Positions 6,212 through 12,581 of a stretch of 12,581 nucleotides of DNA are shown piece after piece. Below the pieces are notes generated by a model, which had not been told where the DNA came from, did no database searches, and worked only from the letters and a program-made list of their open reading frames with translations. Within the stretch, counting starts at the first letter, position 1; each line of letters opens with the position of its first letter. Both the position numbers and the translations under genes were made by a program. Source of the DNA: an uncultured Eubacterium sp. (GTDB taxonomy: Bacteria; Bacillota; Clostridia; Lachnospirales; Lachnospiraceae); assembly GCA_910577225.1 (NCBI GenBank), contig CAJTMV010000064.1, positions 1 to 12,581 on the forward strand. Direction: 5' to 3'.

Positions 6212-6229
6212 TCGTTAAACTATTAACAA
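6212..6229. promoter_or_regulatory. Rex-type operator
   Basis: TCGTTAA-ACTA-TTAACAA differs by one base from the Rex consensus TTGTTAA-N4-TTAACAA. It sits at the expected transcription start, a position that would block initiation. Rex represses fermentative genes when NADH is low, which fits the gene it precedes. No rex gene is in the window. Confidence 0.65.
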
Positions 6230-6268
6230 TAGTCGAATACGTAATACAGTATCATGAAGGAGGTTATC

Positions 6269-7612
6269 ATGGGATACGCAGAAGAATATCAAAAGAAACT
6301 CGTATCAGCCGATGAAGCGGTAAAAGTCGTAAATTCGGGCGACTGGGTAGATTATGGATGGTGCAACGGCACGGCAGATGCACTGGATCAGGCACTTGCA
6401 AAACGGACAGATGAATTGAAAGATGTGAATGTGCGTGGTGGAATTTTGTTAAAGACGCCTGCCATCTTTGAACGTGAGGATGCTGGAGAGCATTTCACAT
6501 GGAATTCCTGGCATATGTCGGGGATCGAGCGGAAGCTGATCAGCCGTGGATGTGCATATTATGCGCCGATTCGTTATTCGGAGCTGCCACGGTATTATCG
6601 GGAATCCAATACGAAAAAGAATGCGGTTGCGATGTTTCAGGTAGCGCCGATGGATAAGCACGGATTTTTTAACTTTGGTCCGAATGCTTCGCATCTGGCG
6701 GCGGTTGTAGAGACTTCTGCTACAGTTATTGTAGAAGTAAATGAGAATATGCCGCGTTGTCTTGGCGGTACGGAAAACAACGTACATATTTCTGATGTTG
6801 ATTATATCGTAGAGGGCAGCAATCCGCCGATCGCTGAGATGGGTGCAGGCGGTCCGGCCAGTGATGTGGATAAAGCGGTTGCAAAGCTGATCGTAAATGA
6901 GATTCCGGACGGCGCATGTCTGCAGCTTGGTATTGGCGGTATGCCGAATGCAGTTGGTTCACTGATCGCAGAGTCTGATCTCAAAGACCTGGGCGTACAC
7001 ACAGAGATGTATGTCGATGCATTTGTAGATATTGCGAAAGCTGGTAAAATCAACGGCTCCCGGAAAAATATCGACCGTTTCCGTCAGGCGTTTGCATTTG
7101 GATGCGGAACAAAGAAAATGTATGATTATCTCGACGAAAATCCTGAGATTTTAAGTGCTCCGGTAAGTTATACGAATGATATTCGCTCTATTTCTGCACT
7201 GGACAATTTTATGTCTATTAACAATGCCGTCGATCTGGATCTCTTTGGACAGGTAAATGCAGAGTCTGCCGGAACAAAACATATCAGCGGCGCAGGCGGA
7301 CAGCTGGATTTTGTACTGGGAGCATATTTATCAAAAGGCGGTAAGAGTTTTATTTGCTGTTCTTCTACTTATAAGACCAGGGATGGACAGGTAAAATCCA
7401 GAATCCTGCCGACGCTGAATCCGGGATCGATAGTTACGGATACGCGTGCCAATACGCATTTTCTGGTAACGGAGTTTGGTATTGTAAATATCAAAGGACT
7501 TTCTACCTGGGAAAAGGCAGAGGCAATTATATCGATTGCACATCCGGATTTCCGCGACGAACTGATTGCAGAAGCAGAAAAAATGAATATCTGGAGAAGA
7601 AGTAATAAATAG
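6269..7612 (+). CDS. but: Butyryl-CoA:acetate CoA-transferase
   Basis: The enzyme transfers CoA from butyryl-CoA to acetate, releasing butyrate as the last step of butyrate formation in many gut Lachnospiraceae. The 447-aa product matches the Roseburia-type enzyme closely from memory: DEAVK..VNSGDWVDYGW near the start, SWHMSGIERKL, PRYYRES, MFQVAPMD, GIGGMPNAVGSLIAESDLKD (221-240), HTEMYVDAF with the probable catalytic Glu246, SGAGGQLDFV, and the C-terminal IWRRSNK. The 4-hydroxybutyrate CoA-transferases are near relatives and are the main alternative; the close resemblance favours butyryl-CoA. An ATG at 6254 is in frame, but AAGGAGGT just before ATG 6269 lies inside that extension, so 6269 is the start. 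It appears monocistronic, with its own promoter, a Rex-like operator and terminator at 7837-7876. Its 3' end overlaps a degenerate repeat array. Confidence 0.92.
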   Translation: MGYAEEYQKKLVSADEAVKVVNSGDWVDYGWCNGTADALDQALAKRTDELKDVNVRGGILLKTPAIFEREDAGEHFTWNSWHMSGIERKLISRGCAYYAPIRYSELPRYYRESNTKKNAVAMFQVAPMDKHGFFNFGPNASHLAAVVETSATVIVEVNENMPRCLGGTENNVHISDVDYIVEGSNPPIAEMGAGGPASDVDKAVAKLIVNEIPDGACLQLGIGGMPNAVGSLIAESDLKDLGVHTEMYVDAFVDIAKAGKINGSRKNIDRFRQAFAFGCGTKKMYDYLDENPEILSAPVSYTNDIRSISALDNFMSINNAVDLDLFGQVNAESAGTKHISGAGGQLDFVLGAYLSKGGKSFICCSSTYKTRDGQVKSRILPTLNPGSIVTDTRANTHFLVTEFGIVNIKGLSTWEKAEAIISIAHPDFRDELIAEAEKMNIWRRSNK

Positions 7613-7836
7613 GACACAGACAGCAGCAGAAGCAATAAACAGGAATCGGTCATAGCAGAAGAGAAATAAACAGGAATTAGCGACAGTAAAAAAGCAATAA
7701 ACCGGCATTAGCGATAGCAGAAGCAATACCGGCATCAGCGATAGCAGTAGTAATAACAGGCATCAATGATAGCAGAAGCAATACCGGCATCAGCGATAGC
7801 AAAAGAGTAATAAACAGAAATTAGTGATAATAACAG
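7595..7836 (+). repeat. Degenerate tandem repeat array grown from the but 3' end
   Basis: About eight units of 27-32 bp follow one another. Each is built on an AGAAGMAATAAACMGGMAT-like core and most end in AGCGATAGC. The first unit contains the last codons of but (AGAAGAAGTAATAAATAG), so the coding end itself belongs to the array. A 34-bp stretch at 7713-7746 recurs exactly at 7768-7801. Every unit lies after the stop codon, in what should be the but 3' untranslated region, ahead of the terminator. No frame is open through the array on the plus strand. Confidence 0.8.
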
Positions 7837-7876
7837 AAATACCGCATAACATGATTGCAGTTATGCGGTATTTTTT
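7837..7876 (+). terminator. Rho-independent terminator, shared by but and rsgI
   Basis: AAATACCGCATAAC (7837-7850) and GTTATGCGGTATTT (7860-7873) form a perfect 14-bp stem with a 9-nt loop. Six T residues run from 7871 to 7876. It ends but transcripts. The convergent rsgI gene stops 10 bp away, so the same hairpin probably limits its transcript too, though the minus-strand T-run is poor. Confidence 0.9.
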
Positions 7877-7886
7877 AACCGTATGA

Positions 7887-9371
7887 TTAATGCAAAGACG
7901 TCTGATCAGAAGAAGTCTGATCATTTTTATCCGGGCTGTCCGGACGTACAGTGTCTTTGTCTAAAGCACCAGGATCTGAAACGCTGCTGTCAATCGCGTT
8001 TTTGTCTGAAGAATCAGTATATGCGGAATTTTTACCGGAGGTATCTTCCTGCATAATATCGTTTGATGACGTTTCATCTGTGGTTGTTTTATCATCCGTA
8101 GCGGAATCTTCTGTTGAAGTATCCGGAAGCGGATAAGGATCCTTTTTACCAGAGCTGTCTTCTGTCAGATCTTCGTCTGTCTTGCTGTCTGAATCAGAAG
8201 AAGCAGGATCTTTGGAAGGGCTGCCTGTATGATCTGAGGCAGGGTCTTTGGAAGGACTTGTGCCACTGGATTCGCCCTTGTCAGAAGAAGTATTCTTATC
8301 TGAAGTATTTGAATCCTGGTTTGCTGTATTTTTATCTGCGGTGGACGAGCCAGAACCGGCTGGTTTTACAGAACTGCCTGTGCTGCCATCTGATGCAGAT
8401 GTTATGGTGTTGCCTGACTGGTCCGGTTTTGCGGCAGAAACAGAATTGCCTGATCCGGAACCGGCTGATGTATCATCGGTTATAGTTTGTTGTTTGTCAG
8501 CGGAAGCGCTGCCGGCTCCCTGAACAGCATCCATTGCGGCTGCTGTAGAATTATCTGGCTTATTTGCTGTATTGTCATCCAGAACACTGCTTAAATACTC
8601 ACTGTTCACAACGTTTGCGGCGGCTGGTTCCGATCCGGAATCCGGATTCTGGCTGCTTGCCTGCTGTATCGTAGACTCCAGTTCACTGACGGTCTTATCT
8701 GTCCATTTGGACACGTCAAAATCAGAATCAGAAGTAGTTTCTGCAACTGCATGAATGAGGGCCAGTTTACCAGGCGTAATGCCAAGCGAATCGGCATCAT
8801 CCTTTACTTCTTTTGATACGGGAATTGCATCGATGGAACAGAGATCAGATTTTTCAGCTGAAAGGGTATTTACTCTGGAAGTAATGGACTGTGCTTTTGT
8901 GTCGTTTGCAGAGTAGACACTGACAATCACATGATTATACGCTTTCTGACTGATATAATGATCTTTTTCCAATTGTCCGATTGTAACGCCTAACGCAGTT
9001 GTAATATTCTGATTTTTGATGTCAGATTCTATGGATGAAACAATCTGCTGCCCTTCGGTATTGACGCCTGAGACGGATATGACCTTGTCATAGCGATTCA
9101 GAGCATATTCAATAGAAGGATTGATATCAAGGCTGACGTAGGAATAAGGCTCTACGTAGCTGTGGGAACCAATGCCTGCGAAAGATAACAGAACCAATGC
9201 CAGCGAAGCACAGATTGAGAGCTTCTGCACCATGCGATTAGAGGATTGCTTTTGTCTGATCAAAAGCTCCTGCCCGATGGAATAACCCTTATTTTTGAGT
9301 TTTCGGAAAGTTCCATCGTCACATAGTGCCACCGCAGCGCCATTACTGCATTCTACTATGACGGCTTTCAA
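7887..9371 (-). CDS. rsgI: RsgI-type membrane anti-sigma-I factor with long disordered tail
   Basis: This 494-aa protein should hold SigI inactive at the membrane and release it on an extracellular cue. Residues 1-46 (VIVECSNGAAVALCDDGTFRKL) form the cytoplasmic anti-sigma domain. Residues 51-68 are a single membrane helix. Residues 75-175 are the extracellular domain with SYVSLDINPSIEYALNRYDK, where Asn84-Pro85 corresponds to the self-cleavage bond known in RsgI proteins. A helical segment to about 235 follows. The last 250 residues are Ser/Asp/Thr/Lys-rich low complexity with no visible carbohydrate-binding module and no LPXTG anchor. The tail holds a DNA-level duplication (8203-8222 and 8239-8258) encoding SPSKDPAS twice. 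Start is TTG 9371, with AAGGAG 8 nt upstream. It lies 102 bp after sigI on the same strand, giving a sigI-rsgI operon. The wall-spacer role of the tail is inference. Confidence 0.88.
   Translation of the reverse strand: MKAVIVECSNGAAVALCDDGTFRKLKNKGYSIGQELLIRQKQSSNRMVQKLSICASLALVLLSFAGIGSHSYVEPYSYVSLDINPSIEYALNRYDKVISVSGVNTEGQQIVSSIESDIKNQNITTALGVTIGQLEKDHYISQKAYNHVIVSVYSANDTKAQSITSRVNTLSAEKSDLCSIDAIPVSKEVKDDADSLGITPGKLALIHAVAETTSDSDFDVSKWTDKTVSELESTIQQASSQNPDSGSEPAAANVVNSEYLSSVLDDNTANKPDNSTAAAMDAVQGAGSASADKQQTITDDTSAGSGSGNSVSAAKPDQSGNTITSASDGSTGSSVKPAGSGSSTADKNTANQDSNTSDKNTSSDKGESSGTSPSKDPASDHTGSPSKDPASSDSDSKTDEDLTEDSSGKKDPYPLPDTSTEDSATDDKTTTDETSSNDIMQEDTSGKNSAYTDSSDKNAIDSSVSDPGALDKDTVRPDSPDKNDQTSSDQTSLH
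8203..8258 (-). repeat. Short direct repeat within the rsgI tail
   Basis: Two 20-bp copies (8203-8222 and 8239-8258) differ at two positions and have a 36-bp period. On the coding strand they encode SPSKDPAS twice, evidence that the low-complexity tail expands by in-frame duplication. Confidence 0.6.
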
Positions 9372-9473
9372 AGTAGACGGCTCCTTTCTTTCTTAAGAGT
9401 AGCTTTCATAAATAGCTAATAACTGTTACAGAAATACAAGCACGGCAATGTAAAATGGGTTGGTTGGTACCTG

Positions 9474-10178
9474 CTAAATATGACTCAGATATTCGGCAAG
9501 TTTAGGATAATCACCGGAAAGTATTTCTGCTGCGGTTATTATGTATTTACGATGTCGCTCCAGAATTTTTCGGGGTACCTTTGCATTTTCAGAAATAATT
9601 TTAATCGGAAGTTGTCTGGTCGTCTTCATATTATTGATCAGAACCGGATGTTCCCTGAGATAGCGAATGGCGCTTGCACAGGAGTCTTTTGTTTTTCCAG
9701 CCTTTGGAGAGCACTCGGTCAGCTCTGTAAACGTAATTCCATAAACGTCCAGGTATTCAGAGATCGCGATGATCTCATCCAGCAGCGGATTGTCATCCGT
9801 TACAGAAGCCTGTTTCATGACGTTGATCTGGAAACCCATGTTTTCAGAATCTTCATCGACTTCCCCTTCAAACAGATAAGGCTCGGTCTGCATTTCCGAA
9901 GAGAAGCGGGCCTGTGAACGAAAATAATCGGTCAGACGATGCTCGATCAAAAGTCTGGCATAGGACGGAAATGCGCCTTTGGATTCGTTGTACGTATCGA
10001 TGGCATTTGAAAAGGCGATCAGGGCGATGGACCACTCATCATCACTTTTACTAATATAATGTTTGGCAAATTTGCTGGCGCAATTTAATATAAAGTTTTC
10101 ATTTTTATGAATGAAGGCATCACGTTTGCGGTCGTCCCTAGCCGCTGCAAGCGCCTCTTTACCCATATTAAATAACAT
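9474..10178 (-). CDS. sigI: RNA polymerase sigma-I factor
   Basis: This 234-aa sigma-70-related factor of the SigI group directs RNA polymerase to stress or polysaccharide-response genes and is controlled by the adjacent RsgI. The region-2-like core spans roughly residues 20-95: FIHKNENFILNCASKFAKHYI, SKSDDEWSIALIAFSNAIDT, YNESKGAFPSYARLLIEHRL, TDYFRSQ. These fit the SigI pattern of short helices ending in a RLxDxxR segment. The C-terminal third (LPIKIISENAKVPRKILERH, then RKYIITAAEILSGDYPKLAEYL) is the SigI-specific DNA-binding domain. There is no canonical region 4. The frame is open to ATG 10199, but AAGGAG lies 5-6 nt before ATG 10178, so that start is preferred. rsgI follows 102 bp downstream. 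SigI operons are often autoregulated, but I could not identify a sigma-I promoter with confidence. Confidence 0.9.
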   Translation of the reverse strand: MLFNMGKEALAAARDDRKRDAFIHKNENFILNCASKFAKHYISKSDDEWSIALIAFSNAIDTYNESKGAFPSYARLLIEHRLTDYFRSQARFSSEMQTEPYLFEGEVDEDSENMGFQINVMKQASVTDDNPLLDEIIAISEYLDVYGITFTELTECSPKAGKTKDSCASAIRYLREHPVLINNMKTTRQLPIKIISENAKVPRKILERHRKYIITAAEILSGDYPKLAEYLSHI

Positions 10179-10235
10179 AAATTCTCCTTGGTGTTTCATA
10201 ACAAATAAATACTACTTATTATACAACCATGTTAC

Positions 10236-10264
10236 AGTATACCACGATTTTGGATTTTTAACAG
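10236..10264 (-). promoter_or_regulatory. Candidate promoter of sigI-rsgI
   Basis: On the minus strand TATACT (10241-10236) is 17 bp from CTGTTA (10264-10259), a good -10 with a weak -35. A second perfect TATAAT lies closer at 10223-10218 but has no matching -35. Either could drive sigI. Confidence 0.35.
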
Positions 10265-10285
10265 TAGTATTATGAAATTTCCTGA

Positions 10286-10305
10286 TAGAAATTAATAGAA
10301 ATTAA
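10286..10305. repeat. Two 10-bp tandem copies in the sigI-rlmI spacer
   Basis: TAGAAATTAA occurs twice head to tail, between the divergent sigI and rlmI promoters. It may be a regulator site or chance in AT-rich DNA. Confidence 0.3.
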
Positions 10306-10364
10306 TGATATCCTATCAATTAGACGTGAAAAGGAAATGAAAAGATGCATAAAAAAGGAAAAAT

Positions 10365-10394
10365 TTGAAAAAATATCCAAAAATATGATATGCT
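10365..10394 (+). promoter_or_regulatory. Candidate promoter of the rRNA methyltransferase gene
   Basis: TTGAAA (10365-10370), an 18-bp A-rich spacer and TATGCT (10389-10394) make a reasonable housekeeping promoter. It lies about 36 bp upstream of the start codon. Confidence 0.4.
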
Positions 10395-10429
10395 TATGAA
10401 AAATAAAGCAGAAACAGAGGGAGAAAACG

Positions 10430-11629
10430 ATGAGTGCAGTTGTTACGTTGAAAAAAGGGGAAGGAAGAACACTGAAAGCAGGCGGATTGTGGGTATATGA
10501 CAATGAAATAGCGTCGATTGCGGGCACGTTTGAAAATGGTGATCTTGTAGAGATTCATGATTTTGACGGATTTGCGATGGGACGGGGTTTTATCAATTTG
10601 TCTTCGAAAATCCGCATACGGCTGATGACAAGGAAACCCGGGCAAACGATCGATGAAGATTTTATCCGTATGCGGGTGCAGAATGCGTGGAATTATCGTA
10701 AACGTACGGTGGAAACAGACAGCTGCAGACTGATTTTTGGCGAGGCGGATTTTCTGCCGGGCATTGTGATCGATAAATTTGCAGATGTGCTTGTCGTGGA
10801 GTCGCTGGCGCTTGGCATCGATCGTATGAAAGAGACGATTATAAAGGCCGTAAAAGAGGTACTTGCGGCAGATGGAATCAGCATCCGCGGCGTTTATGAA
10901 CGCAGCGATGCGAAAGTGCGGGAACAGGAGGGGCTGCCGAGGCAAAAAGGATTTCTGGGAGCAGCTTTTGATACGAATGTGCCGATAGAGGAAAACGGTG
11001 TAAAATATATCGTAGATGTTAAAGATGGACAAAAGACAGGATTTTTCCTGGATCAGAAATATAACAGGCAGGCAATTCGCAGACTTTGTAAAGGCGCCGA
11101 TGTGCTGGACTGTTTTACACATACCGGTTCTTTTGCGCTGAACGCGGCCCAGGCAGGTGCAGCCAGCGTACTTGCGGCGGATGCTTCGCAAAGTGGGATT
11201 GCCCGGGCGCAGCTGAATGCGAAGCTGAATGGATTAGAGGAGCAGGTGCAGTTTATCTGTCAGGACGTATTCGAGCTGCTGCCGGAACTGGAACGTGCGG
11301 GCAGACAGTTTGACGTTGTGATTTTAGACCCGCCAGCATTTACAAAGTCCAGAAATTCTGTGAAAAATGCAGTGAAAGGATATCGGGAGATTAATTTAAG
11401 GGGGATGAAGCTGGTCAGGGACGGCGGCTTTCTGGCTACCTGTTCTTGTTCGCATTTTATGTCGTACGAGCTGTTCACGCAGACGATTCAGCAGGCGGCA
11501 CGCAGCGCACATAAGAGGCTGCGGCAGGCGGAATTTCGTACGCAGTCGCCGGACCATCCGATTTTATGGGCGGCGCAGGAGTCTTATTATCTGAAGTTTT
11601 ATATTTTCCAGGTGTGTGAGGAGAGGTAG
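10430..11629 (+). CDS. rlmI: RlmI-type class I SAM-dependent rRNA (cytosine) methyltransferase
   Basis: This 399-aa protein is predicted to methylate C5 of a cytosine in 23S rRNA, by analogy with RlmI. Residues 1-70 form a PUA RNA-binding domain (LKKGEGRTLKAGGLWVYDNE). The linker includes FGEADFLPGIVIDKFADV and GVYERSDAKVREQEGL. The Rossmann methyltransferase core has KTGFFLDQKYNR (202-213), SAM-binding motif I VLDCFTHTGSF (225-235), acidic DAS after strand 2 (251-253), DPPAF (300-304), and TCSCSH (337-342) with the Cys pair seen in m5C enzymes. Length is normal. The start has GGGAG about 6 nt upstream. It is monocistronic and divergent from sigI, with a terminator near 11760-11808. Which base it modifies is taken from the family; other COG1092 members are the alternative. 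Confidence 0.88.
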   Translation: MSAVVTLKKGEGRTLKAGGLWVYDNEIASIAGTFENGDLVEIHDFDGFAMGRGFINLSSKIRIRLMTRKPGQTIDEDFIRMRVQNAWNYRKRTVETDSCRLIFGEADFLPGIVIDKFADVLVVESLALGIDRMKETIIKAVKEVLAADGISIRGVYERSDAKVREQEGLPRQKGFLGAAFDTNVPIEENGVKYIVDVKDGQKTGFFLDQKYNRQAIRRLCKGADVLDCFTHTGSFALNAAQAGAASVLAADASQSGIARAQLNAKLNGLEEQVQFICQDVFELLPELERAGRQFDVVILDPPAFTKSRNSVKNAVKGYREINLRGMKLVRDGGFLATCSCSHFMSYELFTQTIQQAARSAHKRLRQAEFRTQSPDHPILWAAQESYYLKFYIFQVCEER

Positions 11630-11759
11630 GGATGAAAAATGCTGGATTTATGCGGGTTTCAGGGGTTTTGAGCAAGTGAAAAGTTATCATATCTTATCGT
11701 AAAATGGCGTAGTAAATCATTGAGGAAAGCATTAATACACTTGTAGCTCAAATATTAGC

Positions 11760-11809
11760 ATAAAGGCATTACTGATTGTAGAAATACAGTTGGTAATGCC
11801 TTTATTTTA
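11760..11809 (+). terminator. Rho-independent terminator after rlmI
   Basis: ATAAAGGCATTAC (11760-11772) pairs perfectly with GTAATGCCTTTAT (11793-11805). An inner TGTA/TACA stem has a GAAA loop, and TTTT follows. It marks the boundary between the rlmI region and the unrecognised genes to the right. Confidence 0.85.
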
Positions 11810-11835
11810 GTGCTTAAGATAAAATTCATAAATTA

Positions 11836-11859
11836 ACGTTTGCCCAAATTGGTGAACGT
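11836..11859 (+). promoter_or_regulatory. Hairpin/inverted repeat upstream of the 128-aa gene
   Basis: ACGTTTGCC (11836-11844) and GGTGAACGT (11851-11859) can pair over 9 bp with two G-U wobbles and a 6-nt loop, 35 bp before the start at 11895. It may be an operator or a leader hairpin. Confidence 0.3.
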
Positions 11860-11894
11860 AAAAATACACTCAAACCAAAAAGGAATAAAACCAA

Positions 11895-12281
11895 ATGGCT
11901 AAAATTGATAATGCAGTACGCATAGTGGAATTTGAATCAGAATATGACCTGTATTCACAGATGGAAAATGATCTGAATACTTATTTCAATGGAGAAAGTT
12001 CAAAATGCTATCAACTGAAAAATTTCCAGTTGACAGACAGGAATCATGCCATACTTTATTTTGAGGAAGACCCGAATATAATCATGTCCGGATTCATTTA
12101 CGATGTCGAAGTATTTGATGTAGAAGACATACCAGGAATTAACTTTTTCAGCTTACAGGAAATTTTACTCATAGACAGTCTTGGAGTCATTACCATAAGC
12201 GATACAGAATATGACATTGAAAAAATAGAATATACAGTTGATATCAATGGTTCAAGACATGCAGATATCTATTTGAGTTGA
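11895..12281 (+). CDS. Uncharacterised acidic 128-aa protein
   Basis: I do not recognise this protein. It is acidic, Tyr/Phe/Ile/Asp-rich, with no signal peptide, membrane segment or Cys motif (a single Cys near residue 38). The pattern suggests a compact alpha/beta or beta-rich domain: an N-terminal acidic helix (ESEYDLYSQMENDLNTYF), then alternating strands (HAILYFEEDP, IIMSGFIYDVEVFDVED, ISDTEYDIEKIEYTVDI). AAGGA lies about 10 nt before the ATG. Codon use is more A/T-rich than in rlmI, and the gene comes after a strong terminator and before tiny ORFs, so it belongs to a different, probably accessory block. A phage or integrative-element cargo gene is possible but unproven. Confidence 0.7.
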   Translation: MAKIDNAVRIVEFESEYDLYSQMENDLNTYFNGESSKCYQLKNFQLTDRNHAILYFEEDPNIIMSGFIYDVEVFDVEDIPGINFFSLQEILLIDSLGVITISDTEYDIEKIEYTVDINGSRHADIYLS

Positions 12282-12322
12282 TCAGCTAAAGATATTCACA
12301 AGAAAGCGAGGAATCATATAAT

Positions 12323-12412
12323 ATGACAGAAAATAAAACCAGACAGCACACAGATGATCAATACAACAGGACACCCGCTCATGAAAATCAAAGTAGAAAT
12401 GCATTATGCTGA
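12323..12412 (+). CDS. Possible 29-aa polar peptide
   Basis: ATG 12323 is preceded by GAGGA at about 10 nt and gives 29 very polar residues (MTENKTRQHTDDQY then NRTPAHENQSRNALC). Its end overlaps, in another frame, a 21-aa ORF at 12381-12446. No function is suggested. Without homologues it could be a spurious ORF, but the ribosome binding site and 41-bp gap after the 128-aa gene fit a small operon. Confidence 0.3.
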   Translation: MTENKTRQHTDDQYNRTPAHENQSRNALC

Positions 12413-12457
12413 CTCTGACTTTACATTTATGTATTACACACGTTAGGAGGGCATATC

Positions 12458-12581
12458 ATGGGCGTAAACCTGATGTATACACTGCTTGAAACGATATTTG
12501 ATGCCACTATGGAGCGTGAGGGTAATATAACAGCATACACATCTGGAAGCGAATTTCAGGCGTTTATGAGGCGTAATGATG
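12458..12581 (+). CDS. Truncated ORF at the right edge, unknown (phage-like?)
   Basis: ATG 12458 has an excellent TAGGAGGG 7 nt upstream, and the frame stays open for 41 codons to the window edge. The visible part (MGVNLMYTLLETIFDATMER, then EGNITAYTSGSEFQAFMRRND) looks like the N-terminus of a small soluble protein. It gives me a weak impression of phage head-tail or tail-associated small proteins, which is not firm. It is in line with the 128-aa gene and may share its transcript. Confidence 0.55.
   Translation, partial: MGVNLMYTLLETIFDATMEREGNITAYTSGSEFQAFMRRND

Noticed and set aside
7331..7735. Minus-strand ORF of 134 codons over the end of but and its repeats
   Set aside because: It is antisense to a clear gene and its leader is the repeat array. 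It has no ribosome binding site or protein-like composition.
7595..7836. CRISPR array as an explanation of the repeats downstream of but
   Set aside because: Units are contiguous and degenerate, with no unique spacers, and no cas genes are nearby.
10394..11191. Minus-strand ORF of 265 codons opposite rlmI
   Set aside because: Composition (Cys, His, Arg-rich) is that of an antisense shadow of the well-supported rlmI frame.
11632..11679. 15-codon ORF directly after the rlmI stop with a purine-rich upstream stretch
   Set aside because: Too short to judge; the purine stretch is the coding end of rlmI, and no conserved feature is visible.

Overview
The window looks like a chromosomal segment of a butyrate-forming, probably motile member of the Lachnospiraceae/Clostridia. 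The grounds are a Roseburia-type butyryl-CoA:acetate CoA-transferase with a Rex-like operator, a SigI/RsgI pair, a clostridial-type LuxS/MTAN pair, strong AGGAGG ribosome binding sites, and moderate-to-low GC with AT-rich spacers. The assignment rests on recognised protein families only; no database search was possible.

Layout. At 1-281 is the C-terminal end of a large serine recombinase, so the left edge is probably the end of an integrated element. It is followed by an AT-rich spacer (282-608) with a 14-bp palindrome and a 30-bp-arm hairpin. On the minus strand, 609-2015 encodes an M56 (BlaR1-like) membrane metalloprotease without a BlaI neighbour. Its 3' third carries a well-formed internal ribosome binding site, start and signal peptide. 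Divergently, luxS (2425-2904) and mtnN (2973-3674) form a two-gene unit that converts S-adenosylhomocysteine through S-ribosylhomocysteine to homocysteine and the AI-2 precursor. A structured hairpin separates them from a MATE exporter (3820-5190).

The small protein gene at 5361-5993 is preceded by a near-consensus sigma-D (sigma-28, flagellar) promoter and a roughly 140-nt leader that can fold into a junction, which suggests membership of the motility regulon. The but gene (6269-7612) has an extended -10 promoter overlapped by a Rex-type operator, so it is probably controlled by NADH/NAD+ ratio. Its 3' end runs into a degenerate tandem array (7595-7836) that appears to derive from its own last codons and ends in a terminator shared with the convergent rsgI.

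On the minus strand, sigI (9474-10178) and rsgI (7887-9371) form an anti-sigma/sigma operon. RsgI keeps the extracellular Asn-Pro motif associated with self-cleavage but ends in about 250 disordered residues. Divergent from sigI is an rlmI-type rRNA methyltransferase (10430-11629). After a good terminator, the right end (11820-12581) holds small, unrecognised genes in a different style: a 128-aa acidic protein, one or two tiny overlapping ORFs, and a truncated ORF with a strong ribosome binding site. This end may be the start of another accessory or phage-like segment.

No CRISPR array, tRNA or rRNA was seen. The strongest leads for something undescribed are the but 3' repeat array, the sigma-D-driven leader RNA with its unknown protein, the internal secreted product of the M56 gene, and the right-edge cassette.
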